Under the pieces are notes generated by a model. It had not been told where the DNA came from. It worked only from the letters and a program-made list of their open reading frames with translations, and did not search any database. A stretch of DNA of 64,000 nt from Erysipelotrichaceae bacterium (GTDB taxonomy: Bacteria > Bacillota_I > Bacilli_A > Erysipelotrichales > Erysipelotrichaceae), in contig JAFRLM010000016.1 of the NCBI GenBank assembly GCA_017431225.1, positions 1 through 64,000 on the forward strand, written 5' to 3'. The position numbers were made by a program, and so were the translations under genes. Positions within the stretch are counted from its first letter, which is position 1. The number at the start of each line of letters is the position of its first letter. Below, one piece after another: positions 1 through 9,506 of this stretch.

Positions 1-662
1 TCCGTCACAACAACGAGGGACTGAGTCCGTAGAAGAAGCTGCTGGCGCAGCTCGTCTTCGCGGCTCTTTTGTATCTCCTGTTCTACAAACATATCGGGAC
101 GTCCATCTATCTGCCGTTCCTTCACTGGAACGTCGATCTGGGCTTCCTGTTCGCGCCGTTCCTGGTCCTCGTCTTCGCGACCGAGGCAAATGCCGTCAAC
201 TTTACCGATGGCATGGACGGTCTCTGCGCAGGCGTCTCTTTCTTCAGTCTGATCCCGTTCGTGCTGTTCGCTTTAAAAGACGGCGAGAGCAATCTCGTTC
301 TTCTGATCCTGGGCGTTCTGGGCGCGCTTTTGGGCTATTTATACTACAATCACTTCCCGGCGAAGATCTTCATGGGTGACAGCGGTTCGCTTGCTCTGGG
401 GGCTTTATTTGCGTCTCTCGGCTTTATCCTGCACAAAGAGGTTGCGCTCTTCTTTGCCGGTCTTGTCTTCGTGTGGGAGATGTTTTGCGTTTCCCTGCAG
501 CTTTTCAGCGTCATCGTGTTCCATCGCCGTATATTCTCCTATACGCCGATCCACTACGCTTTCCGCCTGAAAGGCATTTCCGAGACCCGTATCGTCGGTA
601 GCTTCTATCTGCTCGCGATCCTCTCCGCAGCCATTGGTCTGCTTGTGGGGTTCTTCGGATGA
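1..662 (+). CDS. mraY: MraY, phospho-MurNAc-pentapeptide transferase (3' part, in-frame TAG)
   Basis: This is the C-terminal two thirds of the membrane enzyme that transfers phospho-MurNAc-pentapeptide to undecaprenyl phosphate, giving lipid I. The 5' part lies outside the window. The MraY signature NAVNFTDGMDGL and the motif FMGDSGSLALG are clear, with several hydrophobic segments between them. The reading frame extends to the window edge (RHNNEGLSP before the stop, KKLLAQLVFAAL after it), but a TAG at 30-32 interrupts it where homologues have Lys or Gln. The first start after the stop is TTG at 69, with no ribosome binding site. Where MraY usually has an HHH motif after a conserved Pro, this protein reads TPIHYAF. 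It overlaps recJ by ATGA, so the two genes are translationally coupled. Confidence 0.85.
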
Positions 663-2161
663 AATACGAATTTCTGAATGAACCAGAGACCCAGTTCCAG
701 GACCGGGTCCTTTCTTTTTTAAAGATCGAAGACCGTGATCCCGACGCCTATGACGCGCAGGCGGAACTGCCTGCCCTGAAAGAATTTGGGAGAGCTTTTG
801 ATACGCTGCAGAACGAGCGTATCCTGCTCGTCGGGGATTATGACTGCGACGGCATCTGCTCGACCAATATCCTGGTGCGCCTGTGTGAAAAACGCGGCTA
901 CAAGGCGAATTACTATATTCCTTCCCGGCATAAGGAAGGGTATGGTCTCAATCTCGCGATCGTCGATAATGCGATCAAATACGGCTTTACCGCTCTGATC
1001 TGTCTCGATAACGGCGTTAAAGCCAATGAGGCCGTGCAGAAAGCGATCGATCACGGGATCAAGGTCCTGATCATCGACCACCATGAATATGAGGAACTGC
1101 CGCCGTTATATGCCTTCCTGCATCCAAATCTGCTGGAAGAAGGGTATGATGACTGCTGCACCGCCGGTCTCAGCTGTCTGCTCTATGATCTCTATGAAAA
1201 GGATCCGCTGGTGCATACTTACGCCGGTCTCGCTACTCTGGCGGACGCGGTATCGGTATTCGGCTTCAACCGTTTCCTGATCAAGGAAGCTTTAAACAAT
1301 CTCAATACGATGGCGGTCGAACCGCTGCAGGCGCTTGCCCCGAGCAGGAACTACAGCTGTTACGACCTCTCTTATCAGATCATCCCCAAGATCAACGCGG
1401 TCGCCCGTCTCGAGAACGGGGCGAACGTCAATATGCTGGTGAAGTATCTTTCCTCTTCCGGCAGCGATCTCTATGATTTCGCCGGGAAGCTGGAAAAGAT
1501 CAACGAGGAGCGCAAGGAGCTGACCAGAAGGATGATGGGCTATGCTGATGATCTTCTGACCGGTAACGATATCCTATATGCTTCGGACAGCCGCTTTGAG
1601 GAAGGCTTATGCGGCATCATCGCCGGCAGGATGGTCTCACTTTACCAGAAGCCCTGTCTGATCCTGAGTGAAAAAGACGGGATCTATAAGGGCAGCGCCA
1701 GATCCCTGGGGGAATATCCTTTCTTCTCCAAACTGCTGCCGATCCGTGATCAGTTCCTGACCTTCGGCGGACACGAGGCGGCATTCGGTGTTTCCTTCGA
1801 TGAGGAGCACCGTGATACGATCCTGCGCTATCTGGATTCGCTGGAACTCGACTATGAACCGGTCAAGACCTGCCTGTCGCTTTCACCGGAAGATCTGACC
1901 TATGAAAACGCGCTTTTCCTTGCCGGGCTCGAACCCTTCGGAACCGATCTCGTCCGTCCTTTATTCGCTTTGCATAAGCCGGCGGTCGTGCGTGAATACC
2001 GCATCAAGAACCGTTATCCGAAATGGCAGTTCGCCAACGGCACGGAAGCCGTTTATTTCGGGGAAAAGGATGTGAGCCGTTTCGAATATCTGATCGGTTA
2101 TCTGGAAGTTGACCGCTACCATAAAAACCGCGCATCCTTCCTGGTTGAGGACTTAATCTAG
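659..2161 (+). CDS. recJ: RecJ-type single-strand DNA exonuclease (DHH/DHHA1 family)
   Basis: This protein of 500 residues is a DHH-family phosphoesterase, most likely the 5'-3' single-strand-specific exonuclease RecJ. It shows the metal-binding motifs LVGDYDCDGI near residue 57 and IDHHE near 140, and a C-terminal DHHA1-like motif GGHEAAFGVS near 377. It is shorter than most RecJ proteins (about 560-770 residues) and seems to lack an extended C-terminal domain, so another DHH nuclease is possible. Its position before apt and rel is the usual Firmicutes place for recJ. It starts inside the mraY stop codon. Confidence 0.82.
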   Translation: MKYEFLNEPETQFQDRVLSFLKIEDRDPDAYDAQAELPALKEFGRAFDTLQNERILLVGDYDCDGICSTNILVRLCEKRGYKANYYIPSRHKEGYGLNLAIVDNAIKYGFTALICLDNGVKANEAVQKAIDHGIKVLIIDHHEYEELPPLYAFLHPNLLEEGYDDCCTAGLSCLLYDLYEKDPLVHTYAGLATLADAVSVFGFNRFLIKEALNNLNTMAVEPLQALAPSRNYSCYDLSYQIIPKINAVARLENGANVNMLVKYLSSSGSDLYDFAGKLEKINEERKELTRRMMGYADDLLTGNDILYASDSRFEEGLCGIIAGRMVSLYQKPCLILSEKDGIYKGSARSLGEYPFFSKLLPIRDQFLTFGGHEAAFGVSFDEEHRDTILRYLDSLELDYEPVKTCLSLSPEDLTYENALFLAGLEPFGTDLVRPLFALHKPAVVREYRIKNRYPKWQFANGTEAVYFGEKDVSRFEYLIGYLEVDRYHKNRASFLVEDLI

Positions 2162-2164
2162 CTA

Positions 2165-2193
2165 TTTCATTCACTTTTTAAGTAATGTATAAT
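2165..2193 (+). promoter_or_regulatory. Promoter of apt
   Basis: TATAAT at 2188-2193 lies 17 bp after a weak -35 (TTTCAT, 2165-2170). An AAAAGGAGA ribosome binding site and the apt ATG follow, which suggests apt-rel-hisS-aspS can be transcribed separately from recJ. Confidence 0.55.
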
Positions 2194-2218
2194 ATTGGCG
2201 TAAAAGGAGACCAAGCAT

Positions 2219-2731
2219 ATGAATTTAAATGATTATGTTGCAGCAATCAAAGATTTTCCGGTAGAGGGGATCCTCTTCAGAGATATCACACCGCTGATGC
2301 AGGACGGAGACGCGTTCCATGAAGCCTGCAGTCAGCTGATCGAATATGCCAAGAAGATCGGCGCCGAAGTCATCGTCGGTCCGGAATCCAGAGGTTTCAT
2401 CTTCGGTTGTCCGGTCGCTTACGAGCTCAACATCGGATTCGTTCCGGTACGTAAGCCGAACAAGCTTCCGCGCAAAACGGTTTCTGTTAAATATGATCTG
2501 GAATACGGATCCAATGAACTTCATATGCATGAAGATTCGATCAAGCCCGGTCAGAAAGTACTGATCATCGACGATCTGCTCGCGACCGGCGGCACAGTCG
2601 AAGCGACCATCAAGCTCGTCGAACAGCTTGGCGGCGAAGTTGCCGGCTGCGCGTTCCTGATCGAACTTGAAGACTTAAAAGGTCGTGAACGTCTGAAAGG
2701 CTACGACGTCTTTACGCTGATGACCTACTAA
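2219..2731 (+). CDS. apt: Adenine phosphoribosyltransferase
   Basis: This 170-residue purine salvage enzyme converts adenine and PRPP to AMP in the cytosol. The PRPP-binding loop [13 protein letters not shown] lies near residue 118, and [10 protein letters not shown] and PESRGFIFG are typical of Apt. The length fits the family. A good ribosome binding site precedes the ATG. Its position between recJ and rel is conserved in Firmicutes. Confidence 0.95.
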   Translation: MNLNDYVAAIKDFPVEGILFRDITPLMQDGDAFHEACSQLIEYAKKIGAEVIVGPESRGFIFGCPVAYELNIGFVPVRKPNKLPRKTVSVKYDLEYGSNELHMHEDSIKPGQKVLIIDDLLATGGTVEATIKLVEQLGGEVAGCAFLIELEDLKGRERLKGYDVFTLMTY

Positions 2732-2757
2732 ATCGAAGGAAACTTCGATTTTCTCTT
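2731..2757 (+). terminator. Hairpin with GAAA loop after apt
   Basis: An eight-base stem (AATCGAAG / CTTCGATT) closes a GAAA tetraloop and runs into TTCTCTT. The U-run is poor, so it may be an attenuator or mRNA-stability element between apt and rel rather than a full terminator. Confidence 0.5.
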
Positions 2758-2770
2758 ATAGGGGAAGGGA

Positions 2771-4954
2771 ATGAAAAAAGGGGAAATAGTAACTGAACAG
2801 CAGTTTTTCGATCAGGTAAAGTCCTATATCAAAAACGAGGACTCACTGGCTCTGATCCGGAAAGCCTATGACTATGCGCATGAGAAACACGAGGGACAGT
2901 TCCGCCGCAGCGGTGATCCCTATTTTACGCATGTCCTTTCAGTCGGCTATATCCTGGCGACCTTAAAAGCGGACCCCGAAACTGTCAGCGGGGGCCTTTT
3001 GCATGATGTCATCGAAGACTGTGATGTCAGCGATGAGGAATTCATCTCTGTCTTCGGCGAGGAGATCCATCGTCTGGTCGACGCGGTCACCAAGATCGGT
3101 AACCTGAAGATCAAGGACCAGGCAGAATACCAGGCTGCCAATCACCGCAAGATCTTCATCGCGATGGCGAAGGATGTCCGCGTTATCCTGATCAAGCTGG
3201 TCGACCGTCTCCACAACATGCGCACTCTGAAATACCAGAGCCGCGAGAAGCAGGTACGTATCGCCAGGGAGACCCTCGATGTCTATGCCCCGATCGCCCA
3301 CCGTTTAGGTCTCGCGGAGATCAAGAACGAGCTGGAGGATCTTTCCTTCTTCTACCTGAACAATGAAAAATACCACGAGATCGCGCATCTCGTTGAAAAC
3401 AAGAAATCCGAACGTGACAAGCAGGTCACGACGATGATCGAGGAGATTTCGGAGATCTTAAAGGAACACAATATCCCGTTCCGCATCTTCGGACGCTCCA
3501 AGCATCTTTACAGCATCTACAACAAGATGATCGTCAAGAACAAGCGCTTCGATGAGATCCTGGACCTGCTCGCGATCCGTATCATCACCAAGACCGAGCT
3601 GAACTGTTATGAGATCCTCGGTTATATCCACGCGACCTATAAGCCGATCCAGGGCCGTTTCAAGGACTATATCGCGATGCCGAAGGTCAACCTGTACCAG
3701 TCATTGCATACAACGATCATCGGTATCGACGGCAAGATCTTCGAAGTCCAGATCCGTACCGAGGAGATGGACCAGATCGCTGAACGCGGTATCGCTGCCC
3801 ACTGGGCTTATAAGGAAGGGCAGAAGCGTTCCCAGCAGCAGAAGGATATCGTTAAGGAGCTGGAATGGCTCAAGGCCTTCGAGGACGAAGACCGCGACGC
3901 CAGCAATTACATGAACGATATCATGCATGATATCTTCAACGCGAACATCTATGTCATGACTCCGAAGGGAAGGGTCATCGACCTGCCCAACGGCTCGACC
4001 CCGATCGACTTTGCCTACCGTATCCATACGGAAGTCGGCCATCAGACGATCGGCGCTTTGATCAACGATGTCCTGGTGCCGCTCAATACGCCGCTGAAGA
4101 CCGGCGACGTCGTTTCGATCCGCACCAATAAGAACAGCGGTCCTTCCGAGGACTGGCTGAAATTCGTCAAGACCAACAACGCCAAGAACAAGATCCGTGC
4201 CTTCCTGCAGAAGCGGGAGGAGCAGGAGAGGGCGGAGTTCGCCAAGGCCGGTGAGGAAGCGCTCAAGAACGACATTAAACGCCGTAATCTCGAGCTCGAC
4301 ATCCTCGACCATAAGAAGCTTGAAACGATCGCACCGCAGTTCCAGGCACAGAGTGTCAACGATCTCTTCTACTCGATCGGCGTCAAATCACTGACTACTC
4401 AGGCTGTCATCGAAAAGCTCGTCAAGCAGGAGAAGAAGGAACTCGATTCTTCCTCGCTGCAGAGCGTTCTCGAAAAGAACAAGGCAAAGCGCCGCCATAC
4501 CGCAGCCAAGACCGACGTCTATGTCAAGGGCATCGATACGATGAAGATCCAGTTGTCTTCCTGCTGCAAACCGGTATACGGCGATGAGATCATCGGCTAT
4601 GTCACCCGCGGCAGCGGCATCAAGGTCCATCGCTGCGACTGCCCGAACGTCCGTTCGGAAAAAGCGCGTCTGATCGATGTCTACTGGAATGAAGACCACG
4701 ACGCGAATATCAAGTATGATACGGATATTTCCATCTATTCAAAAGACAGAGCCTTCCTGGTATCGGATATCGTTACCGTGATCGCTCAGTATCGTGCAAC
4801 GATGTTGTCTGTGAATATCGTTGCCAACCGCGACGATCTGACCGCGACCGCGCTGATCGGTCTCGTCGTCGACAGCAAAGAACATCTGGAGACCATCATG
4901 GCGAACCTGCGCAAAGTCGAGTCCGTCATCGAAGTCTCGCGTGTCATCAAATAG
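2771..4954 (+). CDS. rel: Bifunctional (p)ppGpp synthetase/hydrolase, Rel
   Basis: This 727-residue long RSH protein makes and degrades the alarmone (p)ppGpp. The HD hydrolase domain has H54 and the H78-D79 pair (LLHDVIED). The synthetase domain follows, with DYIAMPKVNLYQSLHTT near residue 296. Next come a TGS domain (VMTPKGRVIDLP, near 396), a zinc-finger-like region with CCKPVYGDEI, CDCPN and nearby Cys residues, and a C-terminal ACT domain. Both active sites look intact, so it should be bifunctional. The synthetase motif reads KVN where KPN is usual. No dtd gene lies between it and hisS, although one is common there in Firmicutes. Confidence 0.95.
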   Translation: MKKGEIVTEQQFFDQVKSYIKNEDSLALIRKAYDYAHEKHEGQFRRSGDPYFTHVLSVGYILATLKADPETVSGGLLHDVIEDCDVSDEEFISVFGEEIHRLVDAVTKIGNLKIKDQAEYQAANHRKIFIAMAKDVRVILIKLVDRLHNMRTLKYQSREKQVRIARETLDVYAPIAHRLGLAEIKNELEDLSFFYLNNEKYHEIAHLVENKKSERDKQVTTMIEEISEILKEHNIPFRIFGRSKHLYSIYNKMIVKNKRFDEILDLLAIRIITKTELNCYEILGYIHATYKPIQGRFKDYIAMPKVNLYQSLHTTIIGIDGKIFEVQIRTEEMDQIAERGIAAHWAYKEGQKRSQQQKDIVKELEWLKAFEDEDRDASNYMNDIMHDIFNANIYVMTPKGRVIDLPNGSTPIDFAYRIHTEVGHQTIGALINDVLVPLNTPLKTGDVVSIRTNKNSGPSEDWLKFVKTNNAKNKIRAFLQKREEQERAEFAKAGEEALKNDIKRRNLELDILDHKKLETIAPQFQAQSVNDLFYSIGVKSLTTQAVIEKLVKQEKKELDSSSLQSVLEKNKAKRRHTAAKTDVYVKGIDTMKIQLSSCCKPVYGDEIIGYVTRGSGIKVHRCDCPNVRSEKARLIDVYWNEDHDANIKYDTDISIYSKDRAFLVSDIVTVIAQYRATMLSVNIVANRDDLTATALIGLVVDSKEHLETIMANLRKVESVIEVSRVIK

Positions 4955-4963
4955 GAGTAGCAT

Positions 4964-6238
4964 ATGTCTTATAAAACAGTAAAAGGAACCTACGATATTC
5001 TGCCGGAGAAATATACGGCCTACGAATATCTTGAGGAAGCATTCAAAGCGCTCCTGGAGCGCTATGGATATGATCTGATCCGTACCCCGGTGATCGAATA
5101 CGCCGGCGTATTCCACAAAGAGAACGATACCAGTGACATGGTCACCAAAGAGATGTTCTCTTTTTCACTGAACGAAAAGGATACCCTGACTCTGCGTCCG
5201 GAAGGAACAGCCGGTGTCGTCCGCGCCGTCATTGAGCACAAGCTCTACGGCAAGGATGAACTCCCGCTCAAGCTCGCCTACATCGGTGAGATGTTCCGCC
5301 ACGAGAATCCGCAGAAGGGCAGACAGCGTCAGTTCACCCAGTTCGGTATCGAGAACATCGGTGCCAAGAACCCGCTGATCGACGCCGAAGTCATCGCCCT
5401 CGGCGTGAATTTTGTCCAGGAGCTCGGCATCCGCAATACCAAGGTCCTGATCAACACGCTCGGCGACAGCGCCTCCCGTCTGGCTTACCAGGAAGCGTTA
5501 AAAAAGCACTTCGCTCCCTATTACGAAGAGCTCTGCGCGGACTGCAAGAAGCGTTACGAGAAGAACGCCCTGCGTATCCTCGACTGCAAGATCGACCACG
5601 AGCAGGAATTCGTTCAGAACGCGCCGCTTTTAAAGGATTATCTTTCCGAAGAAGCAAAGACGTATTTCGAGAAGGTGCTCTCCTATCTTGACGCCCTCAA
5701 TATCGAATACGAGATCGACCAGCGTCTGGTCAGAGGTCTTGACTACTATACCGACACCGTCTTTGAAGTCGTCTCCACCAACCCCGAAAGCGGCTCCCAG
5801 GCAACGATCTTTGCCGGCGGCCGTTACGATAACCTCGTTAAGGAAATGGGCGGTCCGGAACTTTCCGGTATCGGCTTTGCCCTGGGCGAGGAGCGTCTGA
5901 TGATCGCGCTCGAAGCGGAGAACGCGCTGCCGGAGATCGAAAAGGTCTGTGATGTCTATGTCATCGATCTGACAGGCGGCGATCCCTATGCCTTACAGAC
6001 AGCCGAAGCACTGCGCAAGGCAGGCTATGTGACCGAGCTGAACCTGCTTCCGCGTTCCCTGAAATCCCAGTTCAAATCGGTGGACCGCAAGAAGGCGGCT
6101 GTCACCGTGATCGTTGGTGAGGATGAGATCGCGAACAAGGTCGTTCAGGTCAAGAACAACCAGACAAAAGAACAGAAAAGCATGACGATCGAGGAGCTGA
6201 TCGAAAGCCTTGACCGTAAGGAGGAGGAATATGCTTAG
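4964..6238 (+). CDS. hisS: Histidyl-tRNA synthetase
   Basis: This 424-residue class II aminoacyl-tRNA synthetase charges tRNA-His. Motif 2 (AYIGEMFRHENPQKGRQRQF) and the histidine-specific RGLDYYTDTVFEVV segment are clear, followed by a C-terminal anticodon-binding domain. It starts ten bases after rel and ends eight bases inside aspS, so rel-hisS-aspS form an operon. No T-box leader is seen. Confidence 0.96.
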   Translation: MSYKTVKGTYDILPEKYTAYEYLEEAFKALLERYGYDLIRTPVIEYAGVFHKENDTSDMVTKEMFSFSLNEKDTLTLRPEGTAGVVRAVIEHKLYGKDELPLKLAYIGEMFRHENPQKGRQRQFTQFGIENIGAKNPLIDAEVIALGVNFVQELGIRNTKVLINTLGDSASRLAYQEALKKHFAPYYEELCADCKKRYEKNALRILDCKIDHEQEFVQNAPLLKDYLSEEAKTYFEKVLSYLDALNIEYEIDQRLVRGLDYYTDTVFEVVSTNPESGSQATIFAGGRYDNLVKEMGGPELSGIGFALGEERLMIALEAENALPEIEKVCDVYVIDLTGGDPYALQTAEALRKAGYVTELNLLPRSLKSQFKSVDRKKAAVTVIVGEDEIANKVVQVKNNQTKEQKSMTIEELIESLDRKEEEYA

Positions 6239-7970
6239 AACAAATACCTGCGGCGAGCTCCGTAAGAGCGACGCCGGAAAAGAAGTAACTTTATGCGGAT
6301 GGGTCGCCAAGAAGCGTAATCTCGGCAGCATCTGCTTTATCGATCTGCGTGACCGCTACGGTGTCACCCAGCTGGCTTTCGATGAGGAACATTCCCCGCT
6401 GACAAAGGATCTGCGCAACGAATACGTCCTGCAGGTCAAAGGCGTTGTCAATGTGAAAAGCGAAGCCAACACCAAGATCCCGACCGGTGAGATCGAGATC
6501 CTGGTCTCGGACCTGAAAGTCTTAAGCAAGGCGAAGACCACCCCGATGATCATCGCTGATGAGACAGACGCGCTGGAGGATACCCGTCTGCGCTACCGCT
6601 ATCTCGATATCCGCCGCGCCCCGATCTACAAGAACCTCTTACTGAGAGACAAGGTCATGGTCTCTTTCCGTGAGACTCTGCACGGACTCGGATTCACCGA
6701 AGTCGAGACCCCGATCCTTTCCAAATCCACTCCGGAAGGCGCCCGTGACTACCTCGTTCCTTCCCGTCTTTACGAAGGAAAGTTCTACGCGCTGCCGCAG
6801 TCCCCGCAGATCTATAAGCAGCTTTTAATGATCGGCGGCATGGACCGCTACTTCCAGATCGCCCGCTGCTTCCGTGATGAGGACCTGCGTGCCGACCGTC
6901 AGCCGGAATTCACCCAGATCGACATCGAGATGAGTTTCGCCGAGGAAGAGGATATCTTCGCGGTCGTTGAAAACTGCATGCGCAACATCTTCAAAGAGAT
7001 TAAGGGGATCGAAGATCTCAGCTTCCCGCGTATCACATACCGTGAGGCAATGGCTTCCTACGGTTCCGATAAACCGGATCTGCGCTTCGGCTACAAGCTC
7101 GTTGACTGCAATGACCTTTTCGCGGATACTGAATTCTCCGTCTTCCGCGGCACACTGGACAACGGCGGCAAGATCAAAGCTTTAAAGCTTGACCAGAACC
7201 TCTCCCGTAAGGAGCTTGATCATTACGGCGAGTTCATCAAGATCTACGGTGCCAAGGGTCTGGCGAACCTGAAATTCAATGACGGTGCTTTCAGCGGCTC
7301 GATCGCCAAATTCCTGACTCCGGCCGAAGAAGCTGCCTTAAAGGAACGCTTTGAACTGAAGGGAGGGGAGACTATTCTCTTCATCGCTGATGAGCAGAGC
7401 GTTGCCGAAACAGCGCTCGGCGCACTGCGTGTCAAGATCGGTCACGATCTCAAGCTGATCGACGAAAACAAATACTGCTTTGCCTGGATCACCGAATTCC
7501 CGATGTACGAATGGTCCAAGGAAAGACAGCGCTATGAATCCGCACATCATCCGTTCACTGCTCCGAAAGCAGAGGATGTCGATAAGATGCTGACAGATAA
7601 GGGCAACTGCTACTCCCGCGCCTATGACCTCGTCTTAAACGGCTACGAACTCTTATCCGGTTCCGTCCGTATCCATGACCAGGAGATGCAGGCAAAAGTC
7701 TTTGAAGCTCTCGGCCTCAGCCCGGAAAAGGCGAAGGAAAGATTCGGTTTCTTCCTCGAAGCCTTCCAGTACGGCACACCGCCGCACTGCGGCGTTGGTA
7801 TCGGTCTGGAACGCCTGATCATGATCCTCTGCGGAACCGACAACATCAAGGATGTCGTCGCCTTCCCGAAGACCCAGAGCGCGATGGACCTGATGGCCGA
7901 TGCGCCGTCGGGAGTCGACCAGGAACAGCTGGACGATCTCTATCTCGCGATCAATCCGAAAAAGAAATAG
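6231..7970 (+). CDS. aspS: Aspartyl-tRNA synthetase
   Basis: This 579-residue bacterial-type AspRS has an N-terminal OB fold (CGWVAKKRNLGSICFIDLRD), class II motif 2 (FRDEDLRADRQPEFTQID), a GAD insertion domain, and motif 3 (GVGIGLERLIMILCG). I chose the ATG at 6231 because AAGGAGGAGG lies just upstream; an in-frame TTG at 6210 has no such site. Whether it also acts on tRNA-Asn cannot be decided from this window. Confidence 0.96.
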   Translation: MLRTNTCGELRKSDAGKEVTLCGWVAKKRNLGSICFIDLRDRYGVTQLAFDEEHSPLTKDLRNEYVLQVKGVVNVKSEANTKIPTGEIEILVSDLKVLSKAKTTPMIIADETDALEDTRLRYRYLDIRRAPIYKNLLLRDKVMVSFRETLHGLGFTEVETPILSKSTPEGARDYLVPSRLYEGKFYALPQSPQIYKQLLMIGGMDRYFQIARCFRDEDLRADRQPEFTQIDIEMSFAEEEDIFAVVENCMRNIFKEIKGIEDLSFPRITYREAMASYGSDKPDLRFGYKLVDCNDLFADTEFSVFRGTLDNGGKIKALKLDQNLSRKELDHYGEFIKIYGAKGLANLKFNDGAFSGSIAKFLTPAEEAALKERFELKGGETILFIADEQSVAETALGALRVKIGHDLKLIDENKYCFAWITEFPMYEWSKERQRYESAHHPFTAPKAEDVDKMLTDKGNCYSRAYDLVLNGYELLSGSVRIHDQEMQAKVFEALGLSPEKAKERFGFFLEAFQYGTPPHCGVGIGLERLIMILCGTDNIKDVVAFPKTQSAMDLMADAPSGVDQEQLDDLYLAINPKKK

Positions 7971-7980
7971 GCATAACTGG

Positions 7981-8015
7981 CCTCTGTAGAACATATGTTC
8001 TGCAGAGGTTTTTTT
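7981..8015 (+). terminator. Rho-independent terminator after aspS
   Basis: A 14-bp stem with one G-U pair (7981-7994 with 7995-8008) is followed by seven T. It ends the recJ-aspS block and separates it from the accessory cluster downstream. Confidence 0.9.
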
Positions 8016-8073
8016 ATTCTTTGCTTGAAGTGACAATTAAAATCTAAAGGCTTTTGGATTGCGTGAGCGCTGA

Positions 8074-8102
8074 TTGCTTGCAGATAAGGTTTTCAGTACA
8101 AT
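8074..8102 (+). promoter_or_regulatory. Putative promoter of the cluster regulator
   Basis: TTGCTT (8074-8079) and TACAAT (8097-8102) are 17 bp apart. Transcription would begin at about 8109, almost at the ATG at 8110, so the mRNA may be leaderless. No good ribosome binding site precedes that ATG. Confidence 0.35.
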
Positions 8103-8109
8103 CAAGATA

Positions 8110-9348
8110 ATGAAAAACGAATTGATAAACTACGTCTTTCTGGGAAAACTGATAAAACATTTTCGTCATCAGCGCAAGCTTAAACAGAACGAGTGTTGCG
8201 AATCGATCACGTCGGTGAGAACTCTTTATAACATAGAATCCGGACGCTATTGCAGCATAGAAGGTGTTTACGGCGATCTGGCTGTAAAACTTGGTTTTTC
8301 TTTTTCTGAATCGGATTTCCAGATCGATTCTCTTGATAAGTATTCAAGGATGATCGTCGAATATTTTAAACAAGACAGGACCGTCAAAGAGTTTTCGGAA
8401 TTGTGCAACAGAATCGCGAAAGCAAAAAGAAGAGCTGAAGGAAAGCTATACATATATGAGCTGCTGGATCTTTATGAATCATACTTAAACTGGTTTCTTC
8501 ACGGTGATCTCTCAAACAGAAATCTATATTATCTTATAAAAAAGCATGTTGATTATCTGTCGGGAAACGACAGAACTATCGCCATGTCTTTTTTGCTTAA
8601 TTATTCACTTGGGTTTAATAAAGATACAGATTATATTCTTTACCTGACGGATGTTTATAAACACAGCGATATATACGCTAATCCATATGACATATTTCGG
8701 GTCGAAATGAGCAACGATCCCGCTGATATTGAGCATCGATATGAAACAATCCTTAAGAACAGGTCCAAAGAACTGGAATGGAAAAAGTTTTCTTATCGAT
8801 ACTGTGTATACTCTGTTTTGGCTTATGCGTGTAACAATCGGTTTGATCAAAGAGGATCGCTTAAGTATCTCGAGGAGATCAAAAACGATACCGAAACACA
8901 TTCAAAACTACCGAAACACATGTATCTTCAGGTCATTAAAAGAATGGGGATCAGAAACTTTGTTTTAGAGGATTATGAAGAATGCTGTTCGTTAATGTCA
9001 CAGGTCTGCGAAGAAGATAAGAGTCTGCTGGAGATGAACTATCTTCTGCTCTTCAAGTCTTTGGAACTGGTAGATAGAACCGATGAAATAATCCGTATTA
9101 TTGCTTCACTGAGAAACGATAGTCTTAATCTCCCGATGGCGCGCAATGTTATACGCTACTATAAACTCAAGTATCTGCAAAGGTCTTCGGCATCCGAGCT
9201 TGAGAAATTTCTGATAGAAAAGCTTTATTATCGGATGTTCGAAAACAATACATTTTTTAGAGATGTACTATTTAATGAGATGCAGCAACTTGTCAAAGAA
9301 ACGCATAATTATAAAAACCTTTCTTTATATCTCGAAAAAACTACATAG
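8110..9348 (+). CDS. HTH regulator with long helical (TPR-like) C-terminal region
   Basis: This 412-residue protein opens with an XRE-type helix-turn-helix (about residues 8-65: LGKLIKHFRHQRKLKQNE, then SVRTLYNIESGR). About 340 residues of Tyr/Leu-rich helical sequence follow, resembling degenerate tetratricopeptide repeats. This layout is that of Rgg/PlcR-like (RRNPP) regulators, which bind secreted peptides. It is longer than most of them (about 300 residues), so membership is inference. It precedes small secreted proteins and probably controls them. Codon use (AGA, ATA) differs from the core genes, suggesting transfer. The ATG at 8110 was preferred over the TTG at 8074, which lies inside the putative -35. 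Confidence 0.7.
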   Translation: MKNELINYVFLGKLIKHFRHQRKLKQNECCESITSVRTLYNIESGRYCSIEGVYGDLAVKLGFSFSESDFQIDSLDKYSRMIVEYFKQDRTVKEFSELCNRIAKAKRRAEGKLYIYELLDLYESYLNWFLHGDLSNRNLYYLIKKHVDYLSGNDRTIAMSFLLNYSLGFNKDTDYILYLTDVYKHSDIYANPYDIFRVEMSNDPADIEHRYETILKNRSKELEWKKFSYRYCVYSVLAYACNNRFDQRGSLKYLEEIKNDTETHSKLPKHMYLQVIKRMGIRNFVLEDYEECCSLMSQVCEEDKSLLEMNYLLLFKSLELVDRTDEIIRIIASLRNDSLNLPMARNVIRYYKLKYLQRSSASELEKFLIEKLYYRMFENNTFFRDVLFNEMQQLVKETHNYKNLSLYLEKTT

Positions 9349-9377
9349 ACAATTATGCCTAAAATATAAGTACCTAC

Positions 9378-9421
9378 AATGCTTCTGATTTATTTAAATC
9401 GGAAGCATTTTTTGTTTTTTC
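9378..9421 (+). terminator. Strong terminator after the regulator
   Basis: A 15-bp stem (9378-9392 with 9395-9409, one mismatch or wobble) with a two-base loop is followed by T-rich sequence (TTTTTGTTTTTT). It separates the regulator transcript from the secreted-protein genes, which must then have their own promoter. Confidence 0.88.
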
Positions 9422-9506
9422 AGCAAGAATCGGAAGCACGGCAGTTTCCAGAGTTCTCAGACTGATAAGATACAAAAAACGAGTTTTGTCTCGGGGGGGT
9501 GAAAAA

